A stretch of DNA of 9,823 nucleotides, taken from the NCBI GenBank assembly GCA_002724815.1, contig PBPV01000050.1, positions 9,907-19,729 on the forward strand, in the 5' to 3' direction. This DNA is from Methanobacteriota archaeon. Lineage in GTDB: Archaea; Thermoplasmatota; Poseidoniia; Poseidoniales; Thalassarchaeaceae. The stretch's first letter is position 1, and each line of letters begins with the position of its first letter. Below the pieces are notes generated by a model. It did no database searches and was not told the DNA's origin. It worked only from the letters and a program-made list of their open reading frames with translations. The translations under genes were made by a program, and so were the position numbers. Positions 1 to 7,297 of this stretch are shown one piece after another.

Positions 1-164
1 ATGGCCAATTCATCGATCTCCGCTGCCATTTGGGTACTTTCCGTGAGAGACATTGATGCCAATGCAAAGATGCCCAATAAAGCGGTGCCGACAATCATCG
101 CGGCTATACTTGTTGAACCACTCAGATTCAGGCCCCCTCCGGGGGAGCATTGGCCTGTCTCCAT
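1..164 (-). CDS. arlF: Archaellar protein ArlF/FlaF, N-terminal part (runs off the left edge)
   Basis: Reading leftward from an ATG at 164 gives 54 codons and continues past the window edge. Residues 12-17 read LNLSGS, followed by a single hydrophobic helix (about residues 19-37, IAAMIVGTALLGIFALASM) and then a polar, acidic stretch. A short N-terminus with an xxxSG motif, one membrane helix and an outside domain is the ArlF pattern. In haloarchaea, arlF directly follows arlCE, as here. ArlF is known as a pseudoperiplasmic stator component that binds the S-layer and works with ArlG. The start is uncertain. ATG 164 overlaps the upstream gene by 37 bases and has only a weak G-rich sequence before it. 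A CTG at 131 would give a 4-base CTGA overlap and has GGAGG four bases upstream. ATG 98 would remove the SG motif. ArlG is the main alternative identity, but the SG motif and gene order favour ArlF. Confidence 0.62.
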   Translation of the reverse strand, partial: METGQCSPGGGLNLSGSTSIAAMIVGTALLGIFALASMSLTESTQMAAEIDELA

Positions 165-949
165 GCCCCAATCATGGCGTTAAACATCAGCAATTCCCTG
201 TGTGGAAGATGTTCTGCAGTATTTTCATTAACGGCTGGATCTGCTAAATCAATGAGACCTTTCAGGACCCCACATTCATCGGTAGTAATCATCCCACTGC
301 CAGCAGCTTTGTCGACAAAAGATGTGGCGTTGCTTGCAGATAGATTGTCCAAAAGGAGTGCTACAATCTCGCTCGTTGTAATTGGCAAATTCTCTGTTAA
401 TGCACCCGGCCTTTGGTTAAGGAATGGATTTAATTCAGCAATTCGACTTTCATACAAATCCAGTAAATTGACATCAGATTGTTGAACATCAGCGACCTCC
501 GATTCGCCCTCAATTTCATCACCCTCAGTTTCAGTACCATCATCGTCTTCATCGGTATCCATTGTAATCAGTTTGTCAGTTGGAATGGCGTACGGCGTTC
601 CAGCAACATCCTTCAATTGCGTGAGGCGTGCATCCAACATCGCCATGGTCGCTTCAATTCGATCGAATCTAGAGTCCATTTTGTCTTCGATTTCCTTGGT
701 GTCGAAGTTAACTTGCTTACCACTGCTATCTTGCACGACCGAATCAGCGGACTCTAGACCAGTGGTTCCAATCCGTGCTCTTGTTGGAGAAGGTGCCAAT
801 GTCCACGCATCCTCTTCGATTGGAGCGGCATCTAGGGGAATCGTCGCCACATCAATTGAATGGGTGGCTAAACTTTCCAATCTCGATACCGCTTCCTCAT
901 CAGCGACATCGCCATCGGTTTTACCGAATATTTTGTCGATAATGCTCAC
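128..949 (-). CDS. ArlC/D/E-like archaellar motor adaptor protein
   Basis: This encodes 273 residues with a GTG start. A TGA sits in frame immediately before the GTG, so no longer start is possible, and GGAGAG lies seven bases upstream. Three parts are visible: a short predicted coiled coil around residues 84-114 (MDSRFDRIEATMAMLDARL), resembling the ArlC portion; a very acidic linker around 130-160; and a helical C-terminus. Within the C-terminus, residues 193-236 (SEIVALLLDNL, then FVDKAAGSGMITTDE) follow the spacing of the ArlD/E domain, where a conserved YY.DIGWISEE segment precedes a final helix. ArlCDE proteins form a cytoplasmic collar around the ArlHI motor and connect to CheF for chemotactic switching. 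Position between archaellin and arlF supports the call, as a fused arlCE is known in haloarchaea. Sequence similarity is weak and judged by eye, so no specific symbol is given. Confidence 0.6.
   Translation of the reverse strand: MSIIDKIFGKTDGDVADEEAVSRLESLATHSIDVATIPLDAAPIEEDAWTLAPSPTRARIGTTGLESADSVVQDSSGKQVNFDTKEIEDKMDSRFDRIEATMAMLDARLTQLKDVAGTPYAIPTDKLITMDTDEDDDGTETEGDEIEGESEVADVQQSDVNLLDLYESRIAELNPFLNQRPGALTENLPITTSEIVALLLDNLSASNATSFVDKAAGSGMITTDECGVLKGLIDLADPAVNENTAEHLPHRELLMFNAMIGAWRQANAPPEGA
133..145 (-). promoter_or_regulatory. GC-rich hairpin with embedded GGAGG at the arlC/D/E-arlF junction
   Basis: On the minus strand this reads CCCCCGGAGGGGG: five C-G pairs closed by a three-base loop, ending two bases before the stop codon of the upstream gene. 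The right half contains a GGAGG that could act as a Shine-Dalgarno sequence for a non-AUG arlF start at 131 or 125. If the hairpin forms, that sequence would be masked until ribosomes finishing the upstream gene open it. The complementarity is directly visible. Any regulatory role is inference, because these bases also encode protein in both overlapping frames. Confidence 0.35.
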
Positions 950-972
950 TCAGATACTCTCCAAAATCGTGT

Positions 973-997
973 CCTCCGAAGAGGGTAAATTCCCCTC
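973..997 (-). promoter_or_regulatory. Two mutually exclusive hairpins at the archaellin stop codon
   Basis: In transcript sense, GAGGG (997-993) can pair with CCCTC (985-981) around a seven-base loop, and this stem includes part of the archaellin stop codon. The same segment can instead give CCTC (984-981) pairing with GAGG (976-973) across a TTCG loop. That is the exceptionally stable cUUCGg tetraloop. The two stems share 981-984 and cannot coexist. They lie in the 46-base gap between archaellin and the next gene. A role in mRNA 3'-end stabilisation or in lowering downstream expression relative to archaellin is plausible but inferred. Confidence 0.4.
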
Positions 998-1571
998 AGA
1001 TAATTGATGATCCAGGGTTAACATCGTTGTAGTGGAGAGATGCGTAGGTATCTCCACCACCATCGATGAAGACTCGCATTTCTTGATTGTCTCCAACTTG
1101 TGGCGTACAATCTGCAGACGTATCAATTGGAACCAAGAACGTCTCGCCAGCATCAACCGATGCAGCCACACCTAGGGCGGTACCATCAAGGTCAGTGGCA
1201 ACAGTGAAAACACCAGCGTTAACTCCTGCTACTGCTGTACCATCATCACATGCCATATGCCATTCCATGTCTGACAACAATGTGGTGTCAGAACCAGAAC
1301 TGAGTTGGACGATGAGGGTAATTTCATCAGCAGAATTACCACCAGTGGTTTCTTCACTAACATAAGCGCCCTGGATCAGTATTTTTCCACCCAAATTGTC
1401 TTGAGTATCATCGCCTGTTTTTTGCGCTCTTTGTTGCAATTCTTCAGCCGTCTTGATAATAATCGTAGAGGCCACGGCAGCCACTAAAATCAGTGCGATA
1501 AAAATAATCATTGCACCGATACCAATGGCACCTAAGTCATTCTTTTTGAGAGAGTATTCTTTACTGGTCAT
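996..1571 (-). CDS. arlB: Archaellin (archaeal flagellin), archaellum filament subunit
   Basis: This encodes 191 residues. The N-terminus is a class III signal peptide (residues 1-14, ending KKNDLG) followed by the hallmark filament-core helix GIGAMIIFIALILVAAVA (17-34) and a TAEELQQRAQKTGDDTQ segment (41-57), typical of euryarchaeal archaellins. Residues from about 63 form a beta-rich outer domain. Prepilin peptidase ArlK/PibD should cut after Gly14. The residues at -2 to -4 are Leu, Asp and Asn rather than the usual Lys/Arg. Two cysteines (108 and 155) could form a disulfide. No N-x-S/T sequon is present, although many archaellins are N-glycosylated. The ATG at 1571 has AAGGAGATG just upstream. 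The gene heads the archaellum operon and probably has its own promoter. A type IV pilin is unlikely, given the GIG core and the archaellar genes that follow. The numbered paralogue cannot be determined. Confidence 0.93.
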   Translation of the reverse strand: MTSKEYSLKKNDLGAIGIGAMIIFIALILVAAVASTIIIKTAEELQQRAQKTGDDTQDNLGGKILIQGAYVSEETTGGNSADEITLIVQLSSGSDTTLLSDMEWHMACDDGTAVAGVNAGVFTVATDLDGTALGVAASVDAGETFLVPIDTSADCTPQVGDNQEMRVFIDGGGDTYASLHYNDVNPGSSII

Positions 1572-1576
1572 TTAGA

Positions 1577-1585
1577 CATCTCCTT
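1577..1585 (-). promoter_or_regulatory. Shine-Dalgarno sequence of archaellin
   Basis: In transcript sense this reads AAGGAGATG, with GGAG eight bases before the ATG at 1571. It matches the archaeal consensus GGAGGTGA well and fixes the archaellin start. Confidence 0.75.
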
Positions 1586-1609
1586 GTACCCCGATTTAGT
1601 CGCTGCCAA

Positions 1610-1617
1610 GTTTATAG
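1610..1617 (-). promoter_or_regulatory. TATA-like promoter element for the archaellum operon
   Basis: The minus strand reads CTATAAAC about 40 bases before the archaellin start. With the usual archaeal spacing of roughly 25-27 bases from TATA box to transcript start, transcription would begin near 1588. That leaves a short leader containing the Shine-Dalgarno sequence. No convincing purine-rich BRE is visible upstream. The element lies just downstream of the T6 tract, which fits an independent transcription unit. Confidence 0.45.
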
Positions 1618-1628
1618 TTGTAGCCACC

Positions 1629-1634
1629 AAAAAA
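1629..1634 (-). terminator. Oligo-T terminator after the three-gene module
   Basis: The transcript-sense strand carries TTTTTT 24 bases beyond the stop codon of the 286-residue protein, preceded by GGGG. Archaeal RNA polymerase terminates at short T-runs without needing a hairpin. Position between a stop codon and a TATA-like box supports the call. A single T6 run may give only partial termination. Confidence 0.45.
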
Positions 1635-1657
1635 CCCCAATATCTCCTCTCAGTCCC

Positions 1658-2518
1658 TCATTTTTTCAATTCCAAATCGAGTGTAGATATTTCCACAGAT
1701 TTCGGAGCTAGATATCGGAAGAATGGCCATGATTTACAAGACCAACCTGGGGGGATCCATGGAGCCAACAAAACGTCATTCATCGCCTCATCACTTGCGT
1801 TCTCAACACGACAAGTCATTTGCAAACCATCGGGCCGCAAATCATAACCTGTTTGCACATTCAGTTTTTCTTGCAAACTTCCAGGTGCACCGAATTCACG
1901 AATTGCAGCCATGGCTGAAGGAGTAATGACGAAAACAAGATCCATTGTTTCCCCAGGTTGCAATCGTTCGACAGGTTGAGCGTCAGGCAAAACTCTCCAA
2001 TTGGGTGGAACAGGTGCTTTGATATTGAATCCTGGAAGCACCACATCACTTGTATTTTCAATTCTTACAAGCAATTGTCCCTGATCGGAATTCGCTTCCC
2101 AACGTGCTTCAATCCCCATCCAGAATTGGAAGAAAATGAATGGATTCAGTGCTGCACTATTTGCCAAAAGATGTTCAATTAGACGTTCCAGTTGCAATGC
2201 CGACTCATCAAAAGCACTCCGCATAATCAAAGTCTCAGCCGTTTTCATCGTAAGCAGGATATCAAGCAATTCATCTTCACTGGTTGCCCGGTCCCTCATG
2301 AGAGAGTGCAGCATACGAATGGCCCTCTGCATCTTCCCAATTTGGATGCTTAGAACTCCAATATCTTCTCTTGCTTGACGGATATTCTTCTTTGCAAAGC
2401 GAACATCTTTTTCCAAAATGGCTTCTTGAATTAATTGAATGTGTTCATCCAAAACAAGATTCAATCTTGTAACCTGTGCTCGTAAGTCAGATTGGGTTGG
2501 CATGACTCCATCATACAT
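1658..2518 (-). CDS. Helical-bundle protein with two C-terminal NEW3-like Ig domains, function unknown
   Basis: This encodes 286 residues from ATG 2518, chosen because GGAGGTG lies exactly seven bases upstream; a GTG at 2536 would swallow that site. The ATG overlaps the stop of the giant upstream gene by eight bases. There is no signal peptide or membrane segment. Residues about 8-122 are amphipathic helices rich in Arg, Glu and Leu (for example RFAKKNIRQAREDIG). Residues about 135-202 look like a NEW3 beta sandwich: an N-x-S turn, a PPNWRVLP strand, then LQPGE and VFVITPS. Residues 218-286 look like a second, divergent copy with VENAS and PPGW. The same motifs recur in the ectodomain of the preceding gene. 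Without a secretion signal this is probably a cytoplasmic partner of that membrane protein's tail. I do not recognise a named family. Confidence 0.85.
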   Translation of the reverse strand: MYDGVMPTQSDLRAQVTRLNLVLDEHIQLIQEAILEKDVRFAKKNIRQAREDIGVLSIQIGKMQRAIRMLHSLMRDRATSEDELLDILLTMKTAETLIMRSAFDESALQLERLIEHLLANSAALNPFIFFQFWMGIEARWEANSDQGQLLVRIENTSDVVLPGFNIKAPVPPNWRVLPDAQPVERLQPGETMDLVFVITPSAMAAIREFGAPGSLQEKLNVQTGYDLRPDGLQMTCRVENASDEAMNDVLLAPWIPPGWSCKSWPFFRYLAPKSVEISTLDLELKK

Positions 2519-5500
2519 TGCCTTCCACCTCCACACTCACATCATGAGAATCTCCCCACCGCTGTCCAATTGTGATTTTACGCAATTCCGTAGATGGATT
2601 TCCAAGCTGTACTAGAAGCCCTCTAGCTTCTCCTTCAAAGAAAGTCAATTCTTCAAAGATCTGATTCCATGAACTGGTGCTATTTCGAATGGTCAGTTCT
2701 ACAGACAATGCACAAAGCATCAGATACAGGAAAATTGAAGCAATATTGCCCTCACTCCAAGAGATTTCATTTGGCAAAATCAGAACCATGAAGATGAATC
2801 CTAACGGTGCTAGAGATAATTTGACTCGCAACTGATTCGCAACACGGACCAGTTCACCCTCATGGTCTTCTACAAGGCTACTACCGCCCCGCAGTAGGTT
2901 TTGCCGGTCAGACAGGATGGCTGGGAATTCATGTGATGCCGCACTCCGGGTGATAAGGGCCAACCAAACAATCGATGCAACACTCATGACGATGTTTGGA
3001 ATCGCCCCTAGGCCATAATGGGTCGAAACTCCGAGTAAAGCACAACCTGCATACGCACTCAACATCAACGACCGATCATCGTCTCGAGACCTTCGCAATA
3101 ATTGACTGCAAAGCAAGATCAAACCGAGTGTTATTGGAATCAATATCAACAATGGAGGTGACCATGAATTCAGCGTGAACGCCTCCCTCAGTGCATCATC
3201 ATCCGGTTGGTTGCCATACATTTCGGTGGATTGAATGACAACATTGCAATGAACATCTTTTGATGTCTCCCACCAATTCAGAGCCCCAGTTTGAACATCC
3301 CAGTTGACGGATTTTATTCCACCCTTTCCCAATCCGGCAATTGATTGTTCTTCAGAACCAATAATTTCGATTCCATCCTCACATTCAATGACGGCAACAG
3401 CGTCATCTGGCAACGTGTTGTTTCCGTGATTCTTGATCATTGCACTGACGACCCCACTGGTGGATTCTGAAATTTCAGACCCCATCTCAATATTCACTGA
3501 TATGATACCCGGGTCGGCCCATGAATCGGAGATTACTCGGACATTGAATGACGTGATATTATTGTCACCAGTACTTGGATGAATCAGATTAAAGTCGAGG
3601 GAATATCCATCTCCTGGAGGCAAATTTTCGATTGCAGGCATTTTGATTCGCAATCGAAGGGTTCGGTTCTCACTTGAGGGAGTTGGGCCTAAGAGATAGG
3701 TTTCACCATTCAAATTCAGAACCTCAGGTTGGCCCCATGTCACTGGATCAACTGTAAATTCCCATTCAATATCACCGGCTCCAACATACAGACTTTCGTT
3801 GATGAATCTTTCAGAACCGACCAATTCGAGGACATATGAATCAGTTTGAGTTCCGGCAATTCCTTGTTCCAGAACATTGGTCCAAGGAATGTCAATTGTG
3901 AATGTATTGTATATTTTATCTGGGACTGCGAGATATTCATCTTGTGTCCAAATCCTCGCGATTTGCAATGTCGATTCTAGATCCCGGTCACCTAAATCAT
4001 CATCTAGAGGGGAGAATTTCAGGTTGAGCTTTGTTTCCTCTAAATTCCATGCAGAGCCCGCAATACTTTGCACTGTGAAATCAATGTTTTTCATTTCCCC
4101 CATAGGCAATGTAAGATTTTGTAAATCGCAATTACTGACAAGCCAACGTGTCTCATCTCCAGCCGTGCAAATGACATCTAATTGGACATCAAGGTTGCCG
4201 CGATTGACCACTTCCACCGTAAAGTCCCGACTTTCATAGGGCCTGAGTTTGATGATGTTTGGAGCATTCCAATCCACTTGGAAAACAGAGTCGGTAAAGA
4301 ATTCAACATCGGCATCGCCCACAGTCAGATTATCAGTGACATTGGTTGCCACCATGGTGCCATAGTTAATGTCGCCAGACTCTAGGTTATCATTGCCGCC
4401 CGCAGCTGGAACTTGAATTGACAAAGTGATACTTTTTGTTTCAGTACCGGCCGGCTCCAAAGTCAAATTCTCAGGTTCAATTTCGTAAACCCATTCATCG
4501 CTTCCACCGATGATTCCAAAATCAAACTCGATAAATTCGACTAGGTTTCCATTGTTGGTTACATCAAACACCATGGAAAAATTCTGTCCAGGTACCACAG
4601 ACACATTTTCATCATAACCGAAAGTGATGTTGTGGAATGGATTGACATGAATATGCACGAGAGTTTGAGCGACCAGATCACCGTCATTGCTGAGCGTCAC
4701 TCGTGCAGAGTGGTTGGCATCAGCCCGGGCAAATGGATTTGCTAGAATGTTGATTTCAACCGTCCTGTTTTCTCCAGGTAGAAGTGTGATGGAAGAACTC
4801 GATGCGACATTTACATCAATATGTTCTGAAAAACCTTCAACACTTACATCGAACTGTTGCAAACTATTTCCGATATTTGTGACGAGTAGAGGCAACAATT
4901 CCAATTGGTCGACACTGACGTTTGCGGTAGCATTTGCAGGCAGAAGTGTGGCACCGACCAACTCTTGAATTTCAAACGGTAACAATTCCTGTGCAATTAC
5001 ATTTCCAGATTCATCAATCACCTGCAACATTACATCAGAATCAGCATCGGCTCGATAATTTGGCGGAGCGGTTGCTGAAACCATAATTTGTTCAATATTA
5101 TCGCCATTAATGGTTGGAAATTGATCGGAACTAGAGGGCACAGAGGTTGAGGTTGTTGGCTGTGAAGAAACAGACCAACCCAATGGCCCAGATAGAATGT
5201 AACTGAGATTAGACTCATGGTTTCCGAGATTGACGACATTTACCGGAACAGAGGTTTCAATTTCTGGAGTAATGATTGTGGGGGATGGAATCTCAATAGA
5301 GGCCTTTGACACCTCAGGAATATTCACTGTTAGGATCACTCTTGAGACCGGAGATTCGATTCCACTGAGCCCAGATTCAATGGTCAGTGAAGCTGTCACT
5401 TCGACTTCCAATATACCTGCGACAGGGGGGAGCCTTATGCTATCACTACCAGGGTCTGGGGACCCTAGATTTGCAACAATCATTTGCGTTGCTCCTAGAC

Positions 5501-7292
5501 TCAAAACAGAATTTTCAGGAGTAATTTCGGTACTCCACCTGTTTGCCTCATTAAGCCCATTCCCACTTCTTGTTGCTTCGAATGAAGAAGGTGCAATATC
5601 CAAATCAACATTTACAGTCGTATCTGGGTTTGTGATTAGATTGTGACGTACTTGCATTTCCAATTCAACTGGATTTGTCCAAACTCGATTGTCAAATACA
5701 TCAATTGCTGGCATGAAGAATTCAGTATTTTCAGCCATTAATTCAACCATGATTGTTGCCTGAACATGCAAGAAAGTGTGCTGAATAACCGGCTCACCTC
5801 CGACTTCAGGTGCAACCGCCGTCCATAGACGCAAGGTGTTCCCTTCGACCAATTTACTAGATGGATCTAGGGGGAGGGTGAGTTGTGGTGGCGTGACAGT
5901 GATACTCACTGTGATTTCTTCCCCTACTGAGAGGTATGGGGTGGTACTTGGATGTGCAGTTACACTCCAACCCGGTGCCAATTGCGAGAAACCACAATCA
6001 ATTGTGAAAACGGCTGGAGAAGTTCCATTATTCTTCAAAATGTATTGAATATTTTCAGGTTGGCCCGGGGTGACATTGACATTCCAAGAACTGTGATTCA
6101 ATGTGGCCTGTAACAAGTCCCCTGCATAGACAAAAGCGGTCGCATCCACAGAGTAAAACTCTGTTTGACTTACGATCTGTAAATCGATTCGATCAATTTC
6201 CGACCGGTTGGTTTCGATTGGCAATTGTACGCCTACGGACACCAAGCTGGATCCAAGACTGGCGACATTAATCTGTTGAGCAGTTACATTTGTGGCCCAG
6301 CCTTTCATCGAAGTCACACTGTATTCGAACGTATCACCAGCGCCTAAATTTTGCACGATGAAAGTTAGTACGGCTGAATTCCCAGGTTCTACGGCTCGAT
6401 CACTGGGTGCGAGAATCGCTGCCCTGTAATCTGAGAATACTGCATTTATCTGCAAATTGCGTTCAATACCCTCAAACGACCAGTATACGGTAATATCACA
6501 TGACCCAGAGTCTACCGATGTAGAGTTGACTTCGATCTGGATGAATTCATATTGAGAGGGTTGGCTGATGGAATTCGATGAGAGATTCAATGAAGAATAA
6601 GTGAACTCCGGTCCATTGCAATCGGAAAGATTCACCTCAAAATCGACAGAAGTTTCCATATTTCCAAGATTTATTGAACTAATTTCTAGATCCCATAGCC
6701 CCAATGGCAATCGATCATCAATATCGGGAGCATCAACGATTACATCCGCTACAGAAGCTACTTGGAACTGAACATTACTTTGGGCATTATTTGATGAATC
6801 TGAATCAGTGGAGGGAGATGAACCAGCCATGGCAATTTGAACATCAAAATGTCCAAACTGACCTTCGACTGCATCCCATTGGATGACACATTGTTGTTGT
6901 GAATTGCCTACAAGTTCGTAAGTGGCAGCATCACAACCAATTTGATTGGCGAAAATACTTGGGAGAAAGGCAACACTTCCAGTATAATCCAATTCAATTA
7001 TCGCTGTATGGACCCCATCATTTCGAATAGTAACCAGTACTTGTTGTACACCAGCAGATAGTATGGCTGCGTTGGCTGAGACATCAAAATATGAGCCAGA
7101 AATCCACTGTAGAGGTTCCAACACGATGTCGGTGGTGGGCAGATTTTTTGCCACATCCATTTGGTTATTGTCATGTTCAACCAATTCTTGTGAAGGCACA
7201 ATTGGCGATAGGATATGGACAAGCATCAACAAAACCAAAGCGAGACTCAACTTGCCCCCATATTTTTCAGAAAAGATCCACCGATTCAGCAT
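2511..7292 (-). CDS. Giant surface protein: Ig-like (NEW3/CARDB-type) repeat ectodomain with five C-terminal membrane helices
   Basis: This encodes 1593 residues. The start is ATG 7292, preceded by GGTGGAG eight bases upstream; the GTG at 7301 is too close to that site. Residues 14-33 are a hydrophobic signal or anchor segment. Residues about 50-1375 are beta-rich, with a recurring strand-turn signature of the type VxNxGN. It appears near residues 91, 208, 315, 421, 688, 806, 913, 1030 and 1288, mostly 106-118 residues apart, so each unit is one Ig-like domain. About 24 N-x-S/T sequons are spread through this part. Five hydrophobic helices follow, near 1380-1399, 1408-1427, 1431-1450, 1491-1509 and 1516-1535. 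Arg-rich loops after helices 1 and 3 place them inside, leaving a cytoplasmic tail of about 57 residues. Families with such repeats serve in adhesion or envelope structure; the specific role here is unknown. Confidence 0.9.
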   Translation of the reverse strand: MLNRWIFSEKYGGKLSLALVLLMLVHILSPIVPSQELVEHDNNQMDVAKNLPTTDIVLEPLQWISGSYFDVSANAAILSAGVQQVLVTIRNDGVHTAIIELDYTGSVAFLPSIFANQIGCDAATYELVGNSQQQCVIQWDAVEGQFGHFDVQIAMAGSSPSTDSDSSNNAQSNVQFQVASVADVIVDAPDIDDRLPLGLWDLEISSINLGNMETSVDFEVNLSDCNGPEFTYSSLNLSSNSISQPSQYEFIQIEVNSTSVDSGSCDITVYWSFEGIERNLQINAVFSDYRAAILAPSDRAVEPGNSAVLTFIVQNLGAGDTFEYSVTSMKGWATNVTAQQINVASLGSSLVSVGVQLPIETNRSEIDRIDLQIVSQTEFYSVDATAFVYAGDLLQATLNHSSWNVNVTPGQPENIQYILKNNGTSPAVFTIDCGFSQLAPGWSVTAHPSTTPYLSVGEEITVSITVTPPQLTLPLDPSSKLVEGNTLRLWTAVAPEVGGEPVIQHTFLHVQATIMVELMAENTEFFMPAIDVFDNRVWTNPVELEMQVRHNLITNPDTTVNVDLDIAPSSFEATRSGNGLNEANRWSTEITPENSVLSLGATQMIVANLGSPDPGSDSIRLPPVAGILEVEVTASLTIESGLSGIESPVSRVILTVNIPEVSKASIEIPSPTIITPEIETSVPVNVVNLGNHESNLSYILSGPLGWSVSSQPTTSTSVPSSSDQFPTINGDNIEQIMVSATAPPNYRADADSDVMLQVIDESGNVIAQELLPFEIQELVGATLLPANATANVSVDQLELLPLLVTNIGNSLQQFDVSVEGFSEHIDVNVASSSSITLLPGENRTVEINILANPFARADANHSARVTLSNDGDLVAQTLVHIHVNPFHNITFGYDENVSVVPGQNFSMVFDVTNNGNLVEFIEFDFGIIGGSDEWVYEIEPENLTLEPAGTETKSITLSIQVPAAGGNDNLESGDINYGTMVATNVTDNLTVGDADVEFFTDSVFQVDWNAPNIIKLRPYESRDFTVEVVNRGNLDVQLDVICTAGDETRWLVSNCDLQNLTLPMGEMKNIDFTVQSIAGSAWNLEETKLNLKFSPLDDDLGDRDLESTLQIARIWTQDEYLAVPDKIYNTFTIDIPWTNVLEQGIAGTQTDSYVLELVGSERFINESLYVGAGDIEWEFTVDPVTWGQPEVLNLNGETYLLGPTPSSENRTLRLRIKMPAIENLPPGDGYSLDFNLIHPSTGDNNITSFNVRVISDSWADPGIISVNIEMGSEISESTSGVVSAMIKNHGNNTLPDDAVAVIECEDGIEIIGSEEQSIAGLGKGGIKSVNWDVQTGALNWWETSKDVHCNVVIQSTEMYGNQPDDDALREAFTLNSWSPPLLILIPITLGLILLCSQLLRRSRDDDRSLMLSAYAGCALLGVSTHYGLGAIPNIVMSVASIVWLALITRSAASHEFPAILSDRQNLLRGGSSLVEDHEGELVRVANQLRVKLSLAPLGFIFMVLILPNEISWSEGNIASIFLYLMLCALSVELTIRNSTSSWNQIFEELTFFEGEARGLLVQLGNPSTELRKITIGQRWGDSHDVSVEVEGNV
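2526..2532 (-). promoter_or_regulatory. Strong Shine-Dalgarno sequence deciding the start of the 286-residue protein
   Basis: In transcript sense this reads GGAGGTG, a full match to the archaeal consensus, seven bases before ATG 2518. It lies inside the last codons of the giant upstream gene, which suggests translation of the two genes is coupled. Confidence 0.75.
3403..7022 (-). repeat. Ladder of about ten to twelve Ig-like domains within the giant surface protein
   Basis: Each unit carries a turn of the type N-x-G-N (for example NLGN, NIGN, NNGN, NRGN, NHGN) after a V/I-rich strand, and often a P-G-x-N/E element some 20 residues before it. Intervals between consecutive turns are about 117, 107 and 106 residues in the first half and 118, 107 and 117 in the second half. 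Two longer gaps, near residues 421-688 and 1030-1288, hold units whose turn has diverged. Similarity is at protein level only; no near-identical DNA repeats are seen, so the ladder is old. Confidence 0.7.
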
Positions 7293-7297
7293 TCCAA

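Noticed and set aside
573..1007. Open frame of 144 codons on the plus strand opposite the ArlC/D/E-like gene
   Set aside because: It is antisense to a better supported gene, has low-complexity Ser-rich content and no Shine-Dalgarno sequence. It is a shadow of codon usage on the other strand.
950..1171. Minus-strand frame of 73 codons overlapping archaellin in another phase
   Set aside because: It overlaps a certain gene, has no recognisable motif and would end exactly where the next gene begins by chance.
996..1571. Type IV pilin rather than archaellin
   Set aside because: The GIG core with FIALILVAAVA and the TGDDTQ region is archaellin-specific, and archaellar genes follow directly.
2534..2536. 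GTG start six codons upstream for the 286-residue protein
   Set aside because: It would place the perfect GGAGGTG inside the coding region and leave the GTG without a good site of its own.
5230..5646. Plus-strand frame of 138 codons inside the giant surface protein gene
   Set aside because: It lies wholly opposite a continuous 1593-codon gene with clear domain periodicity and shows no family features.
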